64,000 nucleotides of DNA from Thelonectria olida. Taxonomy: Eukaryota > Ascomycota > Sordariomycetes > Hypocreales > Nectriaceae. Numbering within the stretch: the first letter of the stretch is position 1; every line of letters begins with the position of its first letter. Location: assembly GCA_020736575.1 (NCBI GenBank), contig JAGPYM010000002.1, positions 2,666,001 through 2,730,000 of the forward strand, given 5' to 3'. The position numbers were made by a program, and so were the translations under genes. Below the pieces are notes generated by a model that was given only the letters and a program-made list of their open reading frames with translations, did no database searches and had not been told where the DNA came from. Shown here in pieces: positions 54,187 through 64,000 of this stretch.

Positions 54187-56188
54187 TCACTGTCCGTAAG
54201 GCCTCATTGGAGGAAACCCTGGCCCAGCAGCCACTGGAACCGATACGTTCCCCGTGGCTGAAGCAGTGGGTTGAATTCGGTTGAATAGTCCGATGAGCCT
54301 GCGACCAGCCGCTGGCTCCATCTCTGTACCATCTCTAGCAATCTTGACCTCTCTGTTAGAGTTCCAAGGATTTCGGAGGCCTCTGGTCCGGTAAAATGGC
54401 AGTCGGGATGTTGACAGCCACTCAAGCTTGAATGGCTTGCCCCATGTCCTGACAGCCTCATCTTCAGCACCTGCACTCCTATCGCTCGTAACGCTCTCAG
54501 AATCAGACGTGTTATCGGCTTCATCACGTTCCGCCTCCCAAAATATCGTGCCCCTTGCGGAATCATCAATGATTCTTCCCTTGGGTGCGTCTTCCGTCGC
54601 TTCGGTAGGTATTGCTTTCGGTAGATCGAGTTCGCTCGCTGCCGGCATCTTGGGTGCAAATTCGATGGCTGCTTCAGGGTCGTCGTTGATTTCCGATGTC
54701 ATCCGTGCATATCCAAAATACTCCCCTGACTTGTTGGCAGAAAAGACGAGGTAAACGTTGTCAGAGGCCTGTAGACGACATATGTTAGTTGTGAATTCTT
54801 TGATCCAAAGATGTGTTACTCGCTTTAAAAGCCTTGTTTAGCGTCTCCTCATTATGAGACTGAGTTGCCCAGATGCCCGTCTTGACGCTGAGATCGAGAT
54901 CCTCCACTGTCAGGCTCTTCAGAATAAAGAACTTGTCCCTGTTTGACGCTATTTCGCCTTCTCTAGGCACCTTCTTGGATGAGGTATCCTCACTGGCGGG
55001 GTTGGCACTTGAACCATCCACTACCAGATGCACTTCAGCCAGTTCGCTCTTCCCGACCTGGTTGCTTTTCGCAGGGCCCGTGGGTGGTGTCAAACCGACA
55101 ACTTCAACGGTACTCTTACGAAGGCGGCTCACAAGGCGGACAGTCTGAAACTTGGAGTCATGGAGCTTCTGCTGTGCGGCTGTACATGTCTCTTCATCCT
55201 TGAAGTTCGCAAATGCACAATTGCTTTTAGAGATGAGAAACAGAGACTCGAGTCCCGCTGCTTCCTTGCAGACGTGCTGAACCAGAGCCATGAGGTCGGT
55301 TTGTGGGGGAAGGTTACCAATCCAAATCGCATGGCCTATGCTAGTCAGCCAAATCACCCACCAAGTTTAAAGCTCATGCTTCTCACCGCTTTGGCGTGGC
55401 TTCCGTGGAGGCCCTCGAACTGTGTTTTGTCGCCCCTCGGTCCCATCTGGGTCGGGACTTAGTTTGCTCTTGGTGGGCGTTTGCTTTTGGGGCCTACCTT
55501 GCCACTGTTTCTGGGGTGCAGGGTGCGTTTCACTGTTCACGGCAGACTGATGCAGGACTCGGGGGTCGTTATTGGCAGTGGTCCCGTTCATGTACTGGCC
55601 AGGCACCATGGTGTTCGGCATCGCATGAGTAGAAGGAGGGTACTGGGGAGGTTGCGGATAGTAGTAAGTTGACTGTTGCTGGTTCATCATCATCTGGTCA
55701 GGGTAGTAGGCCATATTTTGCCGAGGGCCTGCTGAACCAGGCTGCGAATGCGGATATGGTCCTCCATAGTATTGGCCCATCTGTGGTTGCTGAACGTAGT
55801 ATCCTTGACCGGGCATCTGAACCGGTTGGTGTCCGACGTACTGTGGTATCTGCTGCATCATGGAGGGAGAATTCGACATGGGGTACCGTTGCTGGTTTCC
55901 AGACGCATATTGACTCTGGCGATAGGGAACTTGCGGGAGAGAGCTCGCCATGGCGTTCATGTTGTAGCCACCTTGACGGGCACCTGACGACTGAGACATG
56001 TCCAACTGACCGGCGAAAGCGTGGTGAGGCGTCATGGAGTAGTGCTGAGAATGAGATATCCCATGCTGCGGTGGTATTTGCTGTTCCTCACTGCGAGCTG
56101 GCGTTGCGGCTGCCACATCACCCATGGTTGCAGGGTTCTGCTCGATGTTTCGGGGATCCGAAGGCAAGGTGACCGGAAGATCTCCCAT
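54187..56188 (-). CDS. RRM + YTH domain RNA-binding protein
   Basis: Three exons (56188-55387, 55335-54824, 54768-54187) give 631 residues. Residues 1-250 are Gln/Tyr/Pro/Met-rich and prion-like (YYVQQPQMGQYYGGPYP). An RRM-like segment follows (HAIWIGNLPPQTDL to CAFANFKDEETC, about 269-340). The YTH domain spans about 396-600: FFILKSLTVEDLDLSVKTGIW, AFKASDNVYLVFSANKSGEYFGYARM, TWGKPFKLEWLSTSRLPFYRTRGLRNPWN. Trp423 and Trp547 match two aromatic-cage positions that hold N6-methyladenosine, although Mmi1-type YTH proteins bind RNA differently. An insert of about 75 acidic residues separates the two YTH halves. Intron 2 (54823-54769) has a GC donor, the only join that keeps the conserved frame. 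The protein likely controls mRNA fate. Confidence 0.9.
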
Positions 56189-59100
56189 TTGTGTTGCGCG
56201 GATGGAGAATAAAGGGTAAACGGCGGGAAATGAAAGAAGCTATCTCTTGCTGTAGGATCAAAGTCGAGCACAGTCAGCACTGAGGTCTCTAATATGGAAG
56301 TAAAGGGTAGGGTAGTTGGGCAAGTTATGCTTCGGAAGAAATGTGGGGGACAAGCCGTACCGTTTTTCTCTAGTCGGCCCAAAACTGTAAAGATGGAATC
56401 CTAGCCATGCAAGGTCTCAACTTATCCAGACCGATGACGTTTGTTTCTGATGTGGGAAACTCCGACTGCTCTAGTCGAGAAGACACAAGCGAACCAAGTA
56501 CTGTTAGACCAGCAACTACCTAGCCCCGTTCACTAACAGTGACTAGTTGAGGTCAACTCAAGGGAAGCGTTAAGTAATCCAGCAAGTTGGGGAGAGGCAG
56601 GAGGAAGATTGCAGGGATTCGAGAGCTGCAGGGTGAAGTATGTATTCTCGCGAGTCCAAACGACAAGGAACGGATGGCGAGTCGAAAAAAGACCAAGGCA
56701 GAGTGAGAAGATGAAGTCGGGCGCCTAAATTGCCCCACGGGGGCTTGAAAAGAATCGAGGGGTAAACCGGTGAAGCAGGGCGCAGAGAAACAAAACGGCG
56801 AGAGCAAGGAGGGGCGGGAGGGGAGGCCCAGGTTGGTAATGGTACTTCGTACAGTAGAGGCGTTCTGCGTACTCTGTACTGCTTTAGTGCAACAAGGATG
56901 GCGGACCGTCCTTGTTAGATGGGAGCTTTGGACAAGGGTTCAAACGAGATCTTGAGCCACAAACGACAGTCCATAAAAGGAATAAAACCTGACCTCGGTC
57001 TTGGACCGCGAACACCAGGAGGAAACAGAGAGATTGACCCCCAGCAAACGAAACGGAAGAACAAAACACGAATTGGCCAAGGGACGGGACTGATAAGTCA
57101 GGACAGAAGTCTTGAGACAATCTAGCAAAGCAAAAGAAAAAGAGGAGTGAAGTATGCAGCTAACAACAGCGAGCCAGTGAAGTAGGCACTAGGAATAAGG
57201 CCCTTGGTGATTGACTCCATGTCTTGCAGGAGAGCCCTGTGAGGAGTGAAGACATGCGGCCTGGCCAAAGCAACAGATGGCGAGGCAGAGGCCTAAAGAG
57301 CTGGGCAAGAGACAAGTGGCTAGTAGAGGAACCAGGAGAATGGAAAAGGCGGAGGGAAGTGTGGCTTATTAGGGCTCACGGCGGAGGCAGAAGGGGCGAG
57401 AAGTAAACCAGAGAGCAGAAGGCTAGGTAACTTCGAGGGGACAGGGCAGACGACACGATACCGAGAGGGGGGCGTGTGAATCTGGTCTGGGGGACGGACC
57501 GCCAGTATTCATAGGTAGGCAATGGGGAAAGACGGTGGACGATCACAAGCGAGCAGGCATGGATGGGATGGGAATGGATGGGATTTAGGGCGGCGTGCTA
57601 CTGGACTGTTGACGTGGTAAATGTAGTGGAGGAGAGCGGAGGTGGTAGGTGGTGGTCGGTGGTGGTCGGTGGAGAGAGGGAGAGGAGAGGGGATGCTGAA
57701 GACAGAGGATGATGAGGAGGAGGAGGACGACGACGACGACGACGACGATGAGGGACCGCGTAGTTACAGGACGGTTCAGAATCAAGACAATGGGCAACGG
57801 CAAGAAACACCAACAGCTACCTAACAACACACAGACGCAGGTGGTAGTTACTCGGCAGGTAAGACAGGTTTTGGTCATGACCACAACAGTTTTATTTCAG
57901 CCCAACAACAATGTCTTGCTTATGAGCGAAGTGGCTGCTTGGCTGCTCCCGTGCCCCAGTTGTCATGTCCCGCCACGGATCATCACATCAGGAACCGGGG
58001 GGTTTTGGAAAGAGACAAGAGAGATTGACAGAAGTGCTTGAAGGGCCGGCGCAGAACGACAGGACAGCCACGCATCGTGAGGGAGGGAGGGGTGGCTCGA
58101 GTAACACGGTCAGGGTCTGCGAGGGTGGAGTCGCATGGAGCGCCAGGGCTGGGGATTGCTGTGGACTACAGGTGAGGAATTGTGGGATGAATGGTGTCAG
58201 TTGCTGGATGGCCGATGCTGAACAGCAATTAGAATGAGCCAAGCCTGCTTGCTGCGTGGCGTTGACATCGGCGTCGACGTTACCGGCACTTCCGTCCTTG
58301 CTTTTCTTGCCCATTGTTTGCCTGAGGTCACGCAGCGCGCACGAAACAAACAGGTCAACTCGAACGACTCGGGACTATTTGGCATGGGGGGAATCACAGT
58401 GCCTTGCTGCGGCTATAATTAGCAGGTTAGCAAGTTTGATGCTCCCTACTCAGTTAGTCAACTGCTTCTTTCTTTGGGAATTGCCATGGATGGTTCATTG
58501 CCTAAGGTGCGGCTCACGGCCAAGTCAGGTGTTGTCCATGGAGTGCTGCTTCGACTATGCTTTGCCAAATATGAAACGATGTCTTCCTTTCTCGACACCA
58601 TTGCGTCCGGTGCGCAAAGACGCGATACCAAGGTAAACAAGCAAGCAGGGGTTGATATTGAGGTAATGCTGTAAGGGACGCAAAGAGCAAAACGAAAGAC
58701 GAATGAGGTTCATGCATGACGTGGTACGTAGGTACCTAGAATTAAGGTCCGAAGCACGATCCGCACAATGTCCGAAGTATGGATTCGCACTTGTCCAGCA
58801 TCAACTGGAAAGGATTGGGAAGGAGGTATCGCCACTGCAAATTCCTTGCTTCTGTCGGGAATTCGCCACGCTAAGTTTGGGAAAGAATCCCGAATTTAGA
58901 TTCGCTCACCCTTCTCTCATACTCTCACCAGCCACAGAATTGCTCCCAACGGTCCCTTGTCGCTTGGCATTCTGCATCTCAGCGCTGGGCCATGCCAACT
59001 TTGGCTCCCCTGATGCAATCATTACGGAGCATCTGGTTGGCAAGCTGCATCTTATCCACCAATTCACAGTTCTCCGTACCTTGTCTGCTGCGCCACGCAT

Positions 59101-62100
59101 GCTGTTCTGTGCTTTGCTTTTGTCTGAGGCGCTCAATGGCATTGGTTTCTCGTTTCTGGTTCGCATCAGAGTCGTTCCTCCTGTCTTTGGGTGAGCGGCA
59201 GGAAAGCAAGCACAATGACCCGGGGCCCTCGCGCAAAGAGAAGGGAGGGTGGATCAAAAGTGCCTAGTACCGAGGTACCTCCGCGAGACTTGAGTGGCCA
59301 GGCGCGTACCCAACTTAACAGTCTACCAGCAGTAATCGCCAATCTTAAACTCAACCTCCCTCCGCCTCATTCCAAATCAACCGTCGACCTCAATAATCTC
59401 CGACTCGCCTTAACCTTCGTGCCATTCAGTCGGGTCTAACTATGTCAAACGCAGCGCGCAGCCGCATGTTCGGATCCCATTGCACTTATCCGTCGCCACC
59501 GAATGGTTCGAGTTGATGGCTTCTCTCATCAGCGACACCAAACATGGCCAACAGGGATCCGGCGAAGACAGGGTAGCCGAGGCGGGATGGTGGTGGGTTT
59601 GAAAGGTGGAGGGTGGAGGTCCCTGAGATCTGATCGACACGAGACAAGCCCGCCATTATGCGTACGGGACGAAAGTCAATTCGCCGGTCCGAAGCTTCAA
59701 TGAAGACGGTACCAAATTCACCAATTGTGTCGATCCTCGTCCGGTCTACTCGGTGTCCCCAGGTGAGAGTGGCGGCTTCAGCGTCGTCTCCTGTGGTTCT
59801 CTTACGGTTCGCCGTGAACATCGGCAGAGCTTCGAACCACTACAGATGGTCCAGGCTGGTCCATGGATTTCTAGTTCGGGCCCGATATTGATCGGGCCAT
59901 CGTTCGCTACCACACACCATCCGTGTTCAATCAAACATTACCCTGAAAGCTCCAGCCACCAGGATGTGCAGAACGAGACCGACCCCCCACTTGCTGTAAG
60001 CTGAGAAATTCAGCGATCAACACACTGCCTCGAATCACGCTGTCGTCTCTACGACTGTGAGGCGTCAAGCCGCGACTGGCTGATCCAGGTCTCGGAAACC
60101 CCCCGCTCCACGACACTTCAAGGGATCAAGCACGTACTCCATACCATCTCTCGTACCGACGGACAAAGAAGCCTCAGGGGAGGCGTCTCGTTAATCCCGA
60201 CGATCCCTCCGCTTTTTTTGCTCGCGCAACTCCCCACCAATCCACCTTCAGGTCCCAGCTAAAGGCACCCGGGCCCTAAGCCTCCCGCGACACTAAGATT
60301 CCATTGGGAGAGGGGTTTTGCAGCAGGTGATTCGTCAGCTGCGTTTGGGCTGCGGTTTTACAGCATCGTGAGCTTGCTAGCGGCGGATGGGATTTGTCAC
60401 ATCCAAGCTGCCCGTCAACCGCATTCCCCTTGCGTCTCCATCTACAAACCAGACTGCTTCAAGATCGGATACGGGTGGTTGTGCCTCCCTTTCCGGTACG
60501 CACTACCCGTTGTCCACCGCCATCTGCGTCATCTTCTGTCGGCAACCCTCGCTTTTCTTCCACTTTCATGAGAGTCGCAATTGCCTCCTTCGGCTGCCTC
60601 TCCGAGGTCCTTGTCATACGACAGCTACTTTTGGCCCAAGTAGCGTCGCACAAGAGATGTGCCATGGAGTAGACCCTTGGACCCTGGAAAAACAGGTCCC
60701 GTTTGGCAACATCGGACCAATCAAAACCCCAGAGCGCGGCTGGGGGTTTGGTTCGAAGGCGGATTGAAAGCTCCGGATCTAATTAACAAATCTACGTACA
60801 AGCTGAACGGTGCGGGCTGCCTTTCGACTGACGACTCTTCCGATTGAGATGCTCAAAGTCTGTCAAACACATGATAAAAACAATGGTCATATTTGGTGTC
60901 AGCTCCACGTGTGGGAAAGCGAAAGTCGTAGCACAAGCCATGTCCCTGAAAACAAGGGTTTGGGCACCTCGTTAGAGAAGCCGTAAGGACGCCCATGATT
61001 GGCTTTTGTTGCCACTCACACCAGCATCTCGCCAACAAGGGTCCTGACGCCCCCCGCCGATCGTGGCCCAATTGGGAGCCGTCACGCCCGCTTGTTCCTC
61101 CATCCAACATTCCGCAATGACGACATATCGACGTCGGCTGCTGACGACAACGTGCCTCTATGGTTCCAAGACAGAGCAATTGAGGCTTTCTACTACGACC
61201 TAAAGCCAGATGGCAGCGGGTTTGTGGCTTGAAAACGTGACGGGAACTCTTCAGGATCGTCGTGTCATCAGCGCAAGGCCCAACAATCTCATGTGTAACG
61301 GCGTGAGCTCCTCACATCAAGGCCCGGACAAAACCCAGAACCATGCTCGAGTTGACCTTCGTTTGCCGCCACCTGATCGGCGTCGAAGATGCCTCAGCCA
61401 CCTTGTGGGCGAATTGGTTGGTCTTTCACCAAGATGCAGCGCCAAATTCGGCCTGGAACCAAGCACATCCGAGTGCCGTGGCCCCTGCCTCACCAAATCT
61501 ACCTCGATGGCCTGCCCGACTCGGCATACTGTCCAAAACGCACCCGCAACAAACATATCCATTCTGGGATTCATCCTATGCTCTTTTCTTAACCACGTAG
61601 TAGCTCTCTTCGTGGCGAATTTCATATCAAAATCGATAACAGGGCCAGATTCCCCTTCATGTCCTGATTAGCGTTCGGGGATTGACGACAGCTATTTTCC
61701 CGTCCTTGGCCCATCCATCGGCCCGCACCATTGCCTACAGCTCAGGGAGAGAATTTCATGTTTACAGACTGCCTAAGAGATGTGATGATACCTTGTGAAG
61801 CGGCCTCCCCATGCTCAACGTCGATGTATTTGAATTTCCACGTCAGTGCACCTGGCCACTCTCGAGCCGAGCTGATTGATGCCCTCGAGTCAACATCATA
61901 AGTTGTCAAGGCGAAGCAAAGACGCAATCCTTGTGCATTGCTCAACTTTTATTCCCAATGGCGGTTCTGGTAGTTCTCATCTCTATCCAAACCACTGTTC
62001 TGGAGCTAGGCTCGACGCGAGCCTAGTAAGGCTGGATGTCAACGGTTTCATTGTGACGAGTTAGTCCCAAATGTGTATGGAGAACCAGTAAGCGCACAGC

Positions 62101-62528
62101 CGCTGCTACACGACTGTTCGATGGGTCCAACAACATTTTTTCAATCATGAGTGGCGAATCGTGTCTGGTGCTTTGGAGAGGTCTCGACCGGTGCCAACGG
62201 TCTAGACCCCATGTGAGGAGCTGACATCAGCTGGGTTGATCGTATAAGTGAATGGGGTGTTCCCATTCGCTACGGGTGTCTGCCCGCAGCATTGGGAGAT
62301 GATCTACATCCCGGCCAGGTTGCGTCAGAAAACCTGGGGAAAGAGGTCCAATGAAGATATCTACGTCATATACTCAGGTTTGCATGCACGAAATATTGTC
62401 AACAAGGAGGTGCCATGCAGAAATTTGGAGTAAGGGACCACTTGCTTCATGACTAAGACTGGACCCTGAGGGCAAACCAAACCACAAACATTTCGGAACA
62501 ACTCGCTATAGCACCAAAACAGGTGTCA
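56189..62528. other. Long gene-poor region (6.3 kb)
   Basis: No frame on either strand carries a recognised domain, and the frames are short and overlapping. The proximal part should be promoter and leader of the YTH gene. It contains GGATG-type repeats (about 57556-57585), a GGTGGTCGG repeat (57640-57670), a GAG/GAC trinucleotide tract (57712-57750) and the palindrome TAGGTACCTA (58729-58738). The composition is not AT-rich. Confidence 0.4.
57712..57750. repeat. GAG/GAC trinucleotide microsatellite
   Basis: Tandem GAG then GAC units. They give artefactual acidic or threonine-rich frames in several reading frames. Confidence 0.75.
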
Positions 62529-63324
62529 TTAGTCGGACTTTTTCTTGCTCTCCGCCTGTCTGCTCACTGCCGGAAACTTTCCGATCCATTTGTCAGCGTT
62601 TCCCTCTACTGCATCGACGCAGCCATTTCGCCATGGCGCCTCGCCTCTGCTAGATACTCCATCCGTCATCTCCCACCCAACCGACGAAAGTATCTCGCTC
62701 ATCTCGATCCCTTCGCCAGCTTGCTTCATCAGCTCCTCCCAGTATGCCAGCAATCCGAAACACTGTCCAATCAAGTCCTTGCGCATCGGTTCGAAATGCC
62801 TGCCCGACGTTGAGGATGTTTACATAGGCAATCGAGGCTAGTAGTCTTACAACCAAGACCACAAACCATCGAATCAAGGAAGGCTTGTCTTCTGGTTCAT
62901 AAATAGATATGGTGCCCATGGCGAGGATCCGCTTCACGGAGCGCTCTCTCATCAGCGGGAATACGCTCTTGGAGTATATGTCCGCGAAAAGTTGCGGATC
63001 ACTGATCCGTAGGGAGTTTGGACCAAGCAATAAAACGATGGTACTGGACTGGGCAATGGCTAACGAATGTTTAGGTAGATCGCTCATCTCACCTTTGATG
63101 ATCTTGAAGCTGCATCATCAGCATTTTACATCCCTACACAGCTTAAGACCCCCCAATCGATCGGCACATACCTGAAGGAGAGGACTGGATGACAGGTCAT
63201 GGGGGATCTTGGAGGGATTTCTCACATAGGCGATGGTTGGGTGCTCGCGGTAAAGAAGCTCCCGTATGAGACATGTCCCCGCAGGACCAGTACCGCCAAG
63301 TACGAGAATGTGAGATCCGCTCAT
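62529..63324 (-). pseudogene. NAD(P)-binding (NmrA/SDR-like) gene, apparently decayed
   Basis: The ATG at 63324 opens a Rossmann start, MSGSHILVLGGTGPAGTCLIREL (GxxGxxG motif). A GTATGT intron ending TTCAAG joins LLQ to IIKGEMSDLPKHSLAIAQ, continuing through IVLLLGPN, GLDWTVFRIAGILGG and DTFVGWVGDDGWSI, where TAG stops it at about 62,650. The family's expected C-terminus is still present downstream but scattered over two other frames: MAKWL in one, then VDAVEGNADKWIGKFPAVS in another, ending at TAA (62529). At least two small indels are needed to link them. It is either a decaying pseudogene or a region with sequence errors. Such proteins are atypical SDRs of unknown substrate. Confidence 0.65.
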
Positions 63325-64000
63325 TCTGTTTAGGACTGCGAGGTTCTGGACGCCTCGAATCGTTTGAGTCTTGTCGAAGACAGCACTGACAATGACGAGG
63401 TTTATCTATCAGTTGGCAAACTCCGCAACGCCGCAGGAATCTCATGTCTGCGGAACGAATATAGTCCGTGCTTACAATACTCGGCCATTCCATCAGATAT
63501 CTACGTTGTAGCGAGATACTGACGGAAACAGCGATACCATATGATTGAAGAGATGAGATGGGCGCAAGTCGACCATGACTAGGGTGCCCATGTGGCTACT
63601 CAAAGTATAGCTTCCTCGGCCACCACCAAGTGGTTATGGTGTAAGTCTCTATCAGCAGTCACCATTACATGGCGCTATCAACTGGCAGCGTGCAAGTTCG
63701 GGGCCGAGAAGGCGTTGCAATCAGAGATTTGCTGCACATAGAATGTTCCAGTAGACCAGCCCAGAAGAGCAAGTGGCTTGCTTGGACCAAGCACTTCATA
63801 CGCCTCCTTCTTACTAAGCTCTGCCAGACAAGGGTTTTCATCCGTGAATAACGGTGGCCTTTGATAAGAAGCATGCCCACGGTTGGTAATACTATGTAGA
63901 GCTTGAGGATGGTTATCCAACTATCGACTGGAAGCTTAATAGAGGACCTCATACCATTGGCTAGAAGGTTGACATCATTCACAGGCCCATGTCCCCCATT
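63325..64000. other. Window edge, unresolved
   Basis: Minus-strand frames at 63982-63665 have some protein character (e.g. KPLALLGWSTGTFYVQQI) but shift between frames and could be a fragment of a gene lying beyond the window. No call is made. Confidence 0.3.

Noticed and set aside
57585..58314. Several frames across the GAG/GAC repeat and the frame starting MGKKSKDG
   Set aside because: Low-complexity repeat translation and no domain; not distinguishable from chance.
63665..63982. Overlapping minus-strand frames at the window end
   Set aside because: Protein character shifts between frames and no start, splice or domain could be supported.

Overview
This is nuclear DNA of a filamentous ascomycete, most likely a Sordariomycete and possibly a hypocrealean. 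The evidence is the set of unambiguous fungal proteins (Ecm33-like wall protein, GT32 mannosyltransferase, Zn2Cys6 regulator, Hsp30-type Hsp20, Nup120, fungal Rad51, vacuolar endopolyphosphatase), the many short introns of about 50-180 nt with CTRAC-type branch sites, a dispersed single 5S rRNA gene, and palindromic TACCTAGGTA-type motifs between genes. The genus cannot be read from the sequence. Gene models below were spliced by hand; every model called as intact stays in frame through all its joins.

Layout. 1-9.8 kb is gene-poor: a divergent 5S rRNA gene (2203-2321), one doubtful multi-exon gene (3797-4754), then the long leader of a DUF1765 gene. 9.8-24.5 kb holds DUF1765 (+), a GFA-domain protein (-), a Zn2Cys6 transcription factor (+), a Kelch membrane protein (+) and the endopolyphosphatase Ppn1 (-). 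26-33.4 kb is rich in secretory-pathway and surface genes: two orphan secreted proteins (one apparently frameshifted), a GT32 mannosyltransferase and a GPI-anchored Ecm33-like protein. 34.4-56.2 kb is mostly housekeeping: tRNA-Arg(UCU), GCV1, the V-ATPase H subunit, a Cys-rich membrane protein, RPL9, VPS26, NUP120, RAD51, an Hsp30-type chaperone and an RRM+YTH RNA-binding protein. 56.2-62.5 kb shows no convincing gene, and a decayed NAD(P)-binding gene lies at 62.5-63.3 kb.

The genes do not form a pathway cluster. Shared themes are vacuole and endosome (PPN1, V-ATPase H, VPS26), cell surface and secretion (GT32, Ecm33-like, two secreted orphans, Kelch and Cys-rich membrane proteins) and nuclear or RNA functions (NUP120, RAD51, YTH).

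The most striking observation is the tRNA-Arg(UCU) gene at 34455-34584. Its cloverleaf is complete only if a 57-nt segment is removed from between positions 31 and 32, not the usual 37/38. That segment begins GTAAGC, carries ACTGAC and ends ACAG, so it looks like one of this genome's mRNA introns. Also notable are two GC-AG introns (Ecm33-like and YTH genes), a start-stop uORF overlapping the DUF1765 start codon, an in-frame upstream ATG that would give the Hsp20 a basic presequence, and repeated acidic-then-lysine tracts in Ppn1.
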